Shown here piece by piece: positions 41,164 to 49,006 of a DNA stretch of 54,519 bases (its first letter is position 1; the number at the start of each line of letters is the position of its first letter). Below the pieces are notes generated by a model, which saw nothing but the letters and a program-made list of their open reading frames with translations, was not told the DNA's origin and made no database searches. The stretch is taken from positions 1 to 54,519 of the forward strand of contig NZ_FMTL01000008.1 of the NCBI RefSeq assembly GCF_900099645.1. Reading direction: 5' to 3'. Position numbers and translations under genes: made by a program. The stretch comes from Pseudomonas peli. Its GTDB lineage: Bacteria; Pseudomonadota; Gammaproteobacteria; Pseudomonadales; Pseudomonadaceae.

Positions 41164-42894
41164 ATGCCACAGCAATGGCCGGCCAGCGCGATTGCCGCAC
41201 TTATCCTCGACGGCTTCGATGATTACCGTGAGCAGTTCAGGCAGATTACCAATGGCGCGCGGGTGCGATTCGAACAGGCGCAATGGCAGGAAATTCAACA
41301 GGCTTCAGCCGCACGTATTGCCCTCTATGAAGAGTGCGTCGGTGCGGTCAGCACGCGCCTGAGTCAGGAGTACGACGCGCAGGTGCTGCTGGATGTGGCG
41401 CAGTGGCCGCTGGTGAAGTCGGCTTACATCGCCCAGATCGACCTGCGCTACGACGACGAGCTGGCGGAAACCTGGTTCAATTCGATCTTTTGCGGGCTGT
41501 TCAGCCATGACCAGATCAACGATGGCTGCATGTTTATCCACACTACGCGCCCAGCGTTGCGGGTGAATGAGCGGGCGCCGCAAACACGGCTGTACGAACC
41601 CAAGAGCAATGTTGAACAGGCACTGCGGCAGATTTTCGAGGATTTCAGTTTCGAAGTCGGCTATGAAAACCTGGAGCGCGATCTGGCGCGGCTGCTCAAG
41701 CAACTGCATGCCAATTTGCCGGATTGGGTGTGCAAGGACCCGGACCTGCGCATTGAGCTGTTCGCCTCGCGCCTCTATCGCAACAAAGGCGCGTACCTGG
41801 TTGGGCGGATCTACACCCGCGATGAGCAATGGCCGTTGGTGATTCCACTGCTGCACCGCGAAGGGCAGGGTATTCAGATTGATGCGCTGATCACCGATGA
41901 AGCGGAGGTGTCGATCATCTTCTCCTTCACCCGTTCCTATTTTATGGTCAGGGTGGGCTATCCGGCGGAGTTTGTCGGCTTCCTTAAGCGCATTCTGCCC
42001 GGCAAGCATATTGTCGAGCTGTACACCTCAATCGGCTTCTACAAGCACGGCAAGTCGGAGTTCTACCGCGCGCTGATCAATCACCTGGCCACCACCGATG
42101 ACAAGTTCGTCATGGCCCCCGGGGTGCGCGGCATGGTGATGAGCGTGTTTACCCTGCCGGGTTTCAATACCGTATTCAAAATCATCAAGGACCGTTTTTC
42201 GCCGTCGAAAAACGTTGACCGTAATACGGTGATCGAGAAGTACCGGCTGGTAAAAACCGTCGACCGGGTAGGGCGTATGGCCGATACCCAGGAGTTCGCC
42301 GATTTCCGCTTTCCGCTGAGTAAGTTCGACCCCGAGTGCCTGGCCGAGCTGCTGGAAGTCGCGCCGTCCACCGTCGAGGTGAAGGGCGATACGGTGCTGG
42401 TACGTCACTGCTGGACTGAGCGGCGCATGACTCCACTCAACCTGTATGTGGAAAGCGCCAGTGCAGCTCAGGTGCGCGAAGCGCTGGACGACTATGGCTT
42501 AGCCATCAAGCAGCTAGCCGCAGCCAATATCTTCCCTGGCGACATGCTGCTTAAAAACTTCGGCGTTACCCGTCATGGCCGCGTAGTGTTCTACGACTAC
42601 GACGAGATCTGCTTCCTCACCGAGGCCAACTTCCGGCGCATTCCGCCACCGCGTTACCCCGAGGATGAAATGTCGTCCGAGCCCTGGTACTCCGTGGCGC
42701 CGCTGGATGTGTTCCCCGAGGAGTTTCCGCCGTTCCTGTTTGCCGATATGCAGCAGCGCAAGCTGTTCAACGAGCTGCATGGCGAGCTGTATGACGCCGA
42801 TTATTGGAAGAGTCTGCAAGATGCCATTCGTGCCGGCAAGGTCATCGATGTATTCCCGTATCGGCGCAAGGATCAAGCCGATAGGGAGTATTGA
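41164..42894 (+). CDS. aceK: isocitrate dehydrogenase kinase/phosphatase
   Basis: AceK (576 residues) switches isocitrate dehydrogenase off and on, sending carbon into the glyoxylate shunt on acetate or fatty acids. The regulatory N-terminal half contains LYRNKGAYLVGRIY. The ATP site is APGVRGMVMSVFTLPGF, and the catalytic region includes FGVTRHGRVVFYDYDEICFLTE. The start at 41164 (MPQQWPAS) has CAGGGG upstream; an in-frame ATG 25 codons earlier is less likely. Unlike in enterics, it is not with aceBA here. It overlaps the TonB receptor gene downstream. Confidence 0.95.
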   Translation: MPQQWPASAIAALILDGFDDYREQFRQITNGARVRFEQAQWQEIQQASAARIALYEECVGAVSTRLSQEYDAQVLLDVAQWPLVKSAYIAQIDLRYDDELAETWFNSIFCGLFSHDQINDGCMFIHTTRPALRVNERAPQTRLYEPKSNVEQALRQIFEDFSFEVGYENLERDLARLLKQLHANLPDWVCKDPDLRIELFASRLYRNKGAYLVGRIYTRDEQWPLVIPLLHREGQGIQIDALITDEAEVSIIFSFTRSYFMVRVGYPAEFVGFLKRILPGKHIVELYTSIGFYKHGKSEFYRALINHLATTDDKFVMAPGVRGMVMSVFTLPGFNTVFKIIKDRFSPSKNVDRNTVIEKYRLVKTVDRVGRMADTQEFADFRFPLSKFDPECLAELLEVAPSTVEVKGDTVLVRHCWTERRMTPLNLYVESASAAQVREALDDYGLAIKQLAAANIFPGDMLLKNFGVTRHGRVVFYDYDEICFLTEANFRRIPPPRYPEDEMSSEPWYSVAPLDVFPEEFPPFLFADMQQRKLFNELHGELYDADYWKSLQDAIRAGKVIDVFPYRRKDQADREY

Positions 42895-44939
42895 GCAGCG
42901 TGCGCCTATCGTGTTGTGCGATTGCCGCCGGTGCCTGGCTACTGGCGGATAGCGCTGTTGTGAGGGCGGCTGAATCAGGCGAGGCTGCCGTTGAACTGGC
43001 GCCATTGCTGATCACTTCGCCACGTAGCACTGCGCGCTGGTTGAACACGCCGGCCGCCGTCACAGTTATTGATGCGGGCGTTGCGCCCGGTGAGCAGAAC
43101 CTCACGCTGGATGCTTTGCTGGCGCGCGTGCCCGGCGTGTTCAGCCTCAATCGTTACAACCTGGCTCAAGGCCTGCGCCCTGCGATTCGCGGGTTTGGCG
43201 CACGGGGCAATTTCGGCGTGCGCGGCATTCGCGTGCTGGTCGATGGTGTGCCCCTGACCATGCCCGATGGCCAAACTGAGCTCGACGGCCTTGATCTGGG
43301 CTTGGTTGAACGAATGGAGGTCCTACGTGGCCCGGCTTCGGTGCTGTACGGCAATGCCGCAGGCGGCGTGCTGGCAATTGAAACGCGCGAGCCACCCATA
43401 GTGCCCACGATGCAGTTGGACCTCAGTTCGGCTGGGCTGGGTTATCAGCGTACACGTGGCGAAATTGGTGGCAGCGCCAGCAACCTGAGTGGTTTGCTCG
43501 CCTTCAATAGCACGGTTTTAGAGGGCTATCGCGAACACAGCCAGGCGCACACCAACAGCCTCACCGGCAAGCTGCGCTGGTATGCGCCCACGGGGCGTCT
43601 GCGCCTGAATTTCAATGCCATCGACAACCGTGCTGAAGATCCGGGCGGCCTGACTGCCGCTGAAGTAAAAAGGGATCGTCGTCAGGCAGCGCCGAATAAC
43701 CTGCGGTTTGATGCCGATGAATACATTCGTCAACAGCGCTTGGGGCTGGTCTGGGATGGCTACGCTGAGGGGGCTGATGAGTACCAGCTGCGCAGTTACC
43801 TAGGGCACCGCGAGTTTGGCAATCAGCTGGGGTTTGCCACCAGCGGGCAGACGACCTTCAAACGCTATTTCAGCGGCGTTGGTGGGCAGTACAGCCATCA
43901 CCGTGAGCTGATTGGCCTGCCTCATAAAATCACCACAGGCTTTGAGCTAGAGGCGCAACGTGATGATCGTCGGCGGTATGACAACCTGCTTGGTGAGCGT
44001 GGACAATTGCGCCAACAACAAGATGAATCAGCGCTGAGCCAGGGGCTGTTTATCGAAGATCAGATCGACCTGAACGAGCAGTGGCAGGCCACGCTTGGGC
44101 TGCGTTATGACCAGGTACGTCTGGCGGTGGATGATTTTTATCTGGTCGATAATCGCAATGACTCAGGCTCGCGCAGCCTGGAAGATTGGAATTACAGCGC
44201 CGGACTGAGTTATCGCATCACCTCGCAACAATCGCTCTATGCGCGCCTGGCGAGCTCTTTTGAAACACCCACCATCAATGAGTTGGGTAATCCACAAGGC
44301 GGTGGCTTCAACGGCGCCTTGCAGCCGGCTCAGGCATTTAGTCGTGAGTTGGGTATCAAAGGCGAATGGCCTGCGCTGCGTTATGCCGTATCGCTGTACC
44401 GCATTGAGCTTGAAGATGAGTTGGTGGGCTTTAGTCTGCCCGCCCAGCCTGGACGTAACTTTTATCGCAATGCCGGTGAGTCACGCCGTGATGGTCTGGA
44501 GTTGAGCCTAGATTGGCAACTGGCCGATCATTGGCGTTGGTCTGCGGCCTATGCGTTTAATCGTTATCGTTTTGAGACGTATCAAACCACGGCGGGCGAT
44601 TTTTCCGGCAAGCGTATCCCCGGTATTCCGCAGCAAACCCTCTTCAGCGAACTGGCTTATGAACAGCAAGGCGCCTATGTGCGGCTCGGCGTGAGCGCTC
44701 AGTCGCGGGTATATGTTGACGATGCGAATAGCCGGCCTGCTCCCGGTAATGCCGTGTTCAATGTGCGCCTCGGTAAGCGTTATCAGATGAACGAGCAAAG
44801 CGTGGAACCGTACGTGGGTATCGATAACCTGCTAGGGCGTGAGTATTTCGATAACCTGCGCATCAACGACGCCAACGAACGTTACTTCGAGCCCGGTCCC
44901 GGGCGTACCTTTTATGCTGGCCTGCGAGTCCTGTTTTAA
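42891..44939 (+). CDS. TonB-dependent outer membrane receptor
   Basis: This receptor is 682 residues from a TTG at 42891 that overlaps the aceK stop (TTGA), or 679 from a GTG at 42900. A signal peptide ends near residue 27 (ADSAVVRAAES). The TonB-box region VELAPLLITSPRS precedes the plug domain (IRGFGARGNFGVRGIRVLVDGV, LRGPASVLYGNAAGGV). A 22-strand barrel follows, ending YAGLRVLF with the usual terminal Phe. It resembles the YncD-type group. The ligand, presumably an iron or other metal complex, is unknown. Unusual codon overlap suggests coupled expression with aceK. Confidence 0.9.
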   Translation: MSSVRLSCCAIAAGAWLLADSAVVRAAESGEAAVELAPLLITSPRSTARWLNTPAAVTVIDAGVAPGEQNLTLDALLARVPGVFSLNRYNLAQGLRPAIRGFGARGNFGVRGIRVLVDGVPLTMPDGQTELDGLDLGLVERMEVLRGPASVLYGNAAGGVLAIETREPPIVPTMQLDLSSAGLGYQRTRGEIGGSASNLSGLLAFNSTVLEGYREHSQAHTNSLTGKLRWYAPTGRLRLNFNAIDNRAEDPGGLTAAEVKRDRRQAAPNNLRFDADEYIRQQRLGLVWDGYAEGADEYQLRSYLGHREFGNQLGFATSGQTTFKRYFSGVGGQYSHHRELIGLPHKITTGFELEAQRDDRRRYDNLLGERGQLRQQQDESALSQGLFIEDQIDLNEQWQATLGLRYDQVRLAVDDFYLVDNRNDSGSRSLEDWNYSAGLSYRITSQQSLYARLASSFETPTINELGNPQGGGFNGALQPAQAFSRELGIKGEWPALRYAVSLYRIELEDELVGFSLPAQPGRNFYRNAGESRRDGLELSLDWQLADHWRWSAAYAFNRYRFETYQTTAGDFSGKRIPGIPQQTLFSELAYEQQGAYVRLGVSAQSRVYVDDANSRPAPGNAVFNVRLGKRYQMNEQSVEPYVGIDNLLGREYFDNLRINDANERYFEPGPGRTFYAGLRVLF

Positions 44940-45038
44940 CCTGTTACGACGGAGTTGAAGCAGTTTCAATCAGCCTGAACTAGGCTGGAATGAGGTGTCC
45001 AATCACCTATGTCGATGTCTTGGGTTGGAGGCTATTGT
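44940..45038 (+). other. spacer with two small hairpins
   Basis: CAGCCT/AGGCTG (44971-44987) and AGGTG/CACCT (44993-45008) form short stems between the receptor gene and the 43-codon gene. No T-run follows, so termination is uncertain. Confidence 0.35.
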
Positions 45039-45170
45039 ATGAACACCAAGTTGCAGAATGCCTTGCTTGATTTGTTGGTTGCCCTTGGCCTGTGTGAACG
45101 GCCAAAACTGCAGCCAATCCCTGTACGCAGTAATCCCCTCGACTCCAAGTCGGTACCTCCACGGCGTTAG
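45039..45170 (+). CDS. 43-residue small protein
   Basis: A short frame with TTGGAGG 6-8 nt before the ATG encodes a basic, proline-rich peptide starting MNTKLQNALLDLLVALGLCE, then RPKLQPIPVR and ending SVPPRR. The first 20 residues form an amphipathic or mildly hydrophobic helix rather than a clear signal peptide. I recall similar short Pseudomonas proteins but cannot name a family. It precedes the Aer-type receptor by 184 nt. Confidence 0.6.
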   Translation: MNTKLQNALLDLLVALGLCERPKLQPIPVRSNPLDSKSVPPRR

Positions 45171-45354
45171 GTCTTTGTGCCTGTTTGCATGCGTCAGCGA
45201 CGGTCAGTTTTTGTCTGGGCGGCTGACGTTTATTGCGCAAATTGTCCCAGATCATAATTGCCTGCTTTAAAACAAGCATTTGCTAGCGCGTTGTCAGCGC
45301 TGTGCTAGACCTACACCTGAAGTTGTGCAAATAGCTCAGACAGGGATAGCTCCA
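45171..45354 (+). promoter_or_regulatory. upstream region of the Aer-type receptor gene
   Basis: It contains a CGTCAGC/GCTGACG inverted repeat (45192-45198 with 45222-45228, then TTTATT), possibly ending the 43-codon transcript. A weak Anr-like match TTGTCCCAGATCAT lies at 45242-45255 (7 of 10 fixed bases). aer of P. aeruginosa is Anr-dependent. Confidence 0.35.
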
Positions 45355-46920
45355 ATGCGCCAGAACCTCCCAGTGACTCAACGGGAAAGAACGTTTCCCG
45401 CCAATGAACGGCTGATTTCCACCACCGATCTGAACAGCAATATCACCTATTGCAACGATGCCTTTGTCGAGATCAGCGGTTTTACTCGCGAAGAGCTGCT
45501 CGGTCAGCCGCACAATCTGGTGCGCCATCCCGATATGCCTCCCGGTGTGTTTGCTCACATGTGGGAAACCATTAAACAGGGCAAGCCCTGGATGGGCGTC
45601 GTCAAAAATCGTGCAAAAAATGGTGATTACTATTGGGTTAGCGCTTACGTCACGCCGATCTATGAAAATGGCCGGGTGGCTGGCTACGAATCGGTACGTT
45701 CTCTACCTGATGAAGCGCAGAAACGCCGAGCTGAAAAACTCTATGCCCGCCTGCGTGAGGGCAAGCCTCCTGTGCCAAAACTGGAGTACTGGACCTACGA
45801 TATCATTCAGTCATGGCCACTGATTCTGGCGTGCGTGCTGATTCTTGCTTCACACGCTGTGCTCAGTGGTACTTGGCTTTTGGGCTTCATTTTTGCGGTG
45901 CTGTTCGGGCTCGGGTCCTATCAACTGCACGCAAAAAGCAGTTTGATCAGGGACACACTTGCCGAGCACCCCAAGGCATTTACCAGTGCTCTAGTCGCCC
46001 TGACCTATACCGACAGTCGGGGTGCACAGGCATTATTGGATATGGCGATGATCAGTGAGGACGCACGACTTCAGACCGCACTGACACGTATTGAAGATGC
46101 CGGCAACAATGTCAAAAAGCATGCGGCGCGCTCGGCCGACCTGTCACGTTCCGGGGCGCTGATGCTTGATCAACAGCGTAGCGAAACCGATCAGTCCGCC
46201 ACTGCAATCAACCAGATGGCAGCAACCATTCAGGAGGTGACGCACAACGTGCAGAGCACCTCGCATGCCGCTGAGGAAGCAGACCGGCTGGCTAAACAGG
46301 GCCTGCAACTTGCCAGTGGCAGCCTCGACTCTATGCAGCATATGGCTAAGGCCGTGGTCGACATTGGTCAGGCCGTCAATGACCTGGCCAACTCGACACA
46401 ATCTATTGGCAGCGTCGCTGATGTGATTACCTCGATTGCTGAGCAAACCAATTTGCTAGCGCTCAACGCTGCCATCGAGGCGGCGCGAGCGGGTGAGCAG
46501 GGACGTGGCTTTGCGGTGGTGGCCGATGAGGTGCGTTCATTGGCATCACGTACGCGTGAGTCTACCGAGCAGATTCATCAGATTATTTCGTCGCTGCGCG
46601 CAGGGGCTGAACGTGCGGTGGTAACCGCAGGCAAGGGCGAGGCGATTTCCAATCAGAGCGTTGAAAGTGTCGAGTCGGTCCGCACCGCGTTAAGCGGTAT
46701 CAGTGAAGCCGTCAGCCGCATCACCGGCATGAGCCAGCAAATGGCATCTGCATCCGAAGAGCAAAGCCATGTGGCGGAAGACATCAGCCGACAGATTACG
46801 CAGATTGCGCAACTCTCTGACCGCAGTGCCGAGCAGGCGCACCAGGGCGCAGTAATTGGCCAGGAGCTGGAAGATATGGCCGATTATCTGCATAGCCTCG
46901 CGGAGCGCTTCAATCGCTGA
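45355..46920 (+). CDS. aer: Aer-type PAS chemoreceptor for energy/oxygen taxis
   Basis: This 521-residue receptor has a cytoplasmic N-terminal PAS domain (about 10-120). The typical motifs are NITYCNDAFVEISGFTREELLGQPHNLVRHPDMP and WMGVVKNRAKNGDYYWV, as in FAD-binding Aer. A hydrophobic hairpin (about 152-192) anchors it, and the C-terminal signalling domain has AEQTNLLALNAAIEAARAGE and GRGFAVVADEVRSLAS. The start at 45355 (MRQNLPVTQRERTFP) is the usual one for the family. It probably steers cells toward good redox conditions, matching the nearby low-oxygen respiration genes. Confidence 0.92.
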   Translation: MRQNLPVTQRERTFPANERLISTTDLNSNITYCNDAFVEISGFTREELLGQPHNLVRHPDMPPGVFAHMWETIKQGKPWMGVVKNRAKNGDYYWVSAYVTPIYENGRVAGYESVRSLPDEAQKRRAEKLYARLREGKPPVPKLEYWTYDIIQSWPLILACVLILASHAVLSGTWLLGFIFAVLFGLGSYQLHAKSSLIRDTLAEHPKAFTSALVALTYTDSRGAQALLDMAMISEDARLQTALTRIEDAGNNVKKHAARSADLSRSGALMLDQQRSETDQSATAINQMAATIQEVTHNVQSTSHAAEEADRLAKQGLQLASGSLDSMQHMAKAVVDIGQAVNDLANSTQSIGSVADVITSIAEQTNLLALNAAIEAARAGEQGRGFAVVADEVRSLASRTRESTEQIHQIISSLRAGAERAVVTAGKGEAISNQSVESVESVRTALSGISEAVSRITGMSQQMASASEEQSHVAEDISRQITQIAQLSDRSAEQAHQGAVIGQELEDMADYLHSLAERFNR

Positions 46921-46944
46921 GTGATGATTTGGCCGTATGCCTGT

Positions 46945-46972
46945 CGGCTCGCCTCTGAGGTGGGCCGATTTT
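46945..46972 (+). terminator. terminator of the Aer-type gene
   Basis: The 9-bp stem CGGCTCGCC/GGTGGGCCG (two G-U pairs) with loop TCTGA is followed by ATTTT, 24 nt after the stop. Confidence 0.65.
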
Positions 46973-47011
46973 CGATGTGTTATGGCAAACTGCGCGGCTG
47001 AGGAGAAACCG

Positions 47012-47632
47012 ATGCCACGCCCGCAATGCCTACGTTGTGCCCGTCCGATTGAGCGCTGTTTATGTGCGCTGATTCCCTGTCTAAATAGCCGTACTCGGGT
47101 GCTGATCCTGCAGCATCCGAGTGAGGTCAAGCATGCGCTGAATACCGCACGTCTTGCGGCTCTTGGCCTGAGTAATGCTGAGTTGCTGGTAGGTGAGGTC
47201 TTCGAGTCGCTTGCTGCACTGCTTCAGCCGCCTGGCTATCGTGCGTGTTTGTTGTTCCCCGGCGAGCATGCGCAAGCGTTACGGACGTTTGCTCAACAGC
47301 ACAGTGAGCAGCCGCTGCTGCTGGTGGTGCCTGACGGCACATGGCGCAAAGCCCGTAAGCTGTTGCACCTCAATCCATTGTTGGCAACTTTGCCCAGAGT
47401 TGTATTACCGGAGGGGTTGCAGTCACGTTATCGCTTGCGCAAAGCGCCGATGCCCGGTGCTTTATCAACCATCGAAGCGATTGTGACTGCCCTGAATATC
47501 GTTGAGGCTCCAGTCTGTTTCGATGGGCTGCTCACACCCTTTGAGGTATTGATTGAGGGGCAGATTGAGGCGATGGGCGAACAGACTTTCCAGCGCAACC
47601 ACGGCAAGCCGGATGCATCAGGCGTCAGATAA
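47012..47632 (+). CDS. DTW-domain protein, probable tRNA-uridine aminocarboxypropyltransferase
   Basis: This 206-residue protein of the DTW family includes TapT/YfiP enzymes that make acp3U in tRNA from SAM. It has the N-terminal zinc-type cysteines CLRCARPIERCLCALIPC, the SAM-region ILQHPSEVKHALNTARL, and the signature DGTWRKARKLL with the DxTW motif. GAGGAG lies before the ATG at 47012. The 3' end is only 7 nt from the convergent lapC gene. Which tRNA position it modifies is not readable. Confidence 0.88.
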   Translation: MPRPQCLRCARPIERCLCALIPCLNSRTRVLILQHPSEVKHALNTARLAALGLSNAELLVGEVFESLAALLQPPGYRACLLFPGEHAQALRTFAQQHSEQPLLLVVPDGTWRKARKLLHLNPLLATLPRVVLPEGLQSRYRLRKAPMPGALSTIEAIVTALNIVEAPVCFDGLLTPFEVLIEGQIEAMGEQTFQRNHGKPDASGVR

Positions 47633-47639
47633 GGCATTT

Positions 47640-48998
47640 TTAGCGCTCGCGCATGGCTTCCGAGCGTGCCTTCAATACTGGTTTGAGCAGGTAGTCGAGC
47701 ACACTTTTTTCACCGGTGATGATGTCGACCGTGGCAACCATGCCAGGGATGATCAGCAATGGATGTTCATCGCTGCCTAGGTGGCTCTTATCGGTACGTA
47801 CCTGGATCAGGTAGAAACTATTGCCTTCCTCATCGGTAATGGTGTCGGCGCTGATCAGTTCGAGGTTGGCCTTGAGTCCACCGTAGATGGTGTAGTCGTA
47901 TGCGGTAAATTTGACCATGGCTTTCTGCCCAGGGTGCAGGAAGGCGACATCCTGCGGGCGTACCTTGGCTTCAATCAGCAGGCTGTCATCCAGCGGTACG
48001 ATTTCCAGCATGTCACTGCCGGGTTGAACGACGCCGCCGATGGTGTTGACCTTGAGTTGTTTGATCACTCCGCGTACGGGTGATACCACGGTGGTGCGGC
48101 TGACGCGGTCATCAATCGCAACGCTGGTAGCGGTGAGCTTCTGTAGTTCGGTGCGGATTTCGTTGAGCTCCTTGAAAGCGTCTGAGCGAAAGCTCAGTTC
48201 CGATTCTTCAATCTTGCTTTTGATCTCATCCATCGCCGACTCGGCTCTTGGGATCGCCAAGTTGGTGGCATCCAATGAGCCGCGTATTTCCACCAAGCTG
48301 CGACGCAGGCGGAGGATTTCCACCTGGGAAATGGCGCCTGTTGCGACCAGGGGTTGCGACATATTCAGCTCCTGCTGCAGCAGGCCCATACTGGAGCGGT
48401 ATTGCTGAGCCTTGGCGCGAAATTCGGCCAGTTCCTGGGTTTTTTGCCGCAGCTGTTCGCCGAGAGTGCGTTGTTCGCTTTGCAGGCGATTCTGTCGAGA
48501 TTGATAGAGCGCCAGCTCATCCTCAGCCAGTTGTGGGGCTTCGCGCAGAATATCCGCCGGCATGCTGATGGGGCGTCCTTCAGCTTCTGCGGTTAACCGC
48601 TCGACCCTTGCTACCAGAGCTAGGCGATCGGCTTCGGCTTCGCCTCGGTTGGAGAGAAAGCGCGTGTCATCTAAGCGCAGTAGCACAGCGCCTTTTTCGA
48701 CAATCTGTCCTTCGCGTACAAAAATTTCGCTGACGATGCCGCCTTCCAGGTTCTGAATAACCTGGATCTTGCTGGATGGGATGGCTTTGCCTTCACCAGT
48801 AGTGACTTCCTCCAGCACGGCAAAGTTGGCCCAGATCAACGCCACGATCAGGCATGTGCTCACCACCCAGACGGTGATACGGGTGAACCACGGCGAGTCT
48901 TCGAGAATGGCGCCGTCGACTTCCGGCATAAACTCGGTGTCCTGCTTGCGCTGGCGCATGCTGGCGAAGTAGTCGCGAATCGAGGTGCTTATTTGCAT
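47640..48998 (-). CDS. lapC: type I secretion membrane fusion protein LapC
   Basis: LapC (452 residues) is an HlyD-type adaptor linking the inner-membrane ATPase and the outer-membrane channel for export of a giant adhesin. It has a short cytoplasmic N-terminus, one membrane helix (ITVWVVSTCLIVALIWANFAV), and a biotinyl-lipoyl region (IQNLEGGIVSEIFVREGQIVEKG). A long coiled coil (about 120-300) precedes the C-terminal barrel with VSPVRGVIKQLKVNTIGGVV. It is the last gene of lapE-lapB-lapC, 8 nt after lapB. Confidence 0.94.
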   Translation of the reverse strand: MQISTSIRDYFASMRQRKQDTEFMPEVDGAILEDSPWFTRITVWVVSTCLIVALIWANFAVLEEVTTGEGKAIPSSKIQVIQNLEGGIVSEIFVREGQIVEKGAVLLRLDDTRFLSNRGEAEADRLALVARVERLTAEAEGRPISMPADILREAPQLAEDELALYQSRQNRLQSEQRTLGEQLRQKTQELAEFRAKAQQYRSSMGLLQQELNMSQPLVATGAISQVEILRLRRSLVEIRGSLDATNLAIPRAESAMDEIKSKIEESELSFRSDAFKELNEIRTELQKLTATSVAIDDRVSRTTVVSPVRGVIKQLKVNTIGGVVQPGSDMLEIVPLDDSLLIEAKVRPQDVAFLHPGQKAMVKFTAYDYTIYGGLKANLELISADTITDEEGNSFYLIQVRTDKSHLGSDEHPLLIIPGMVATVDIITGEKSVLDYLLKPVLKARSEAMRER

Positions 48999-49006
48999 GA
49001 CCGTTC

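Noticed and set aside
41305..42009. Minus-strand open frame of about 234 codons
   Set aside because: It is antisense to aceK, with no start signal.
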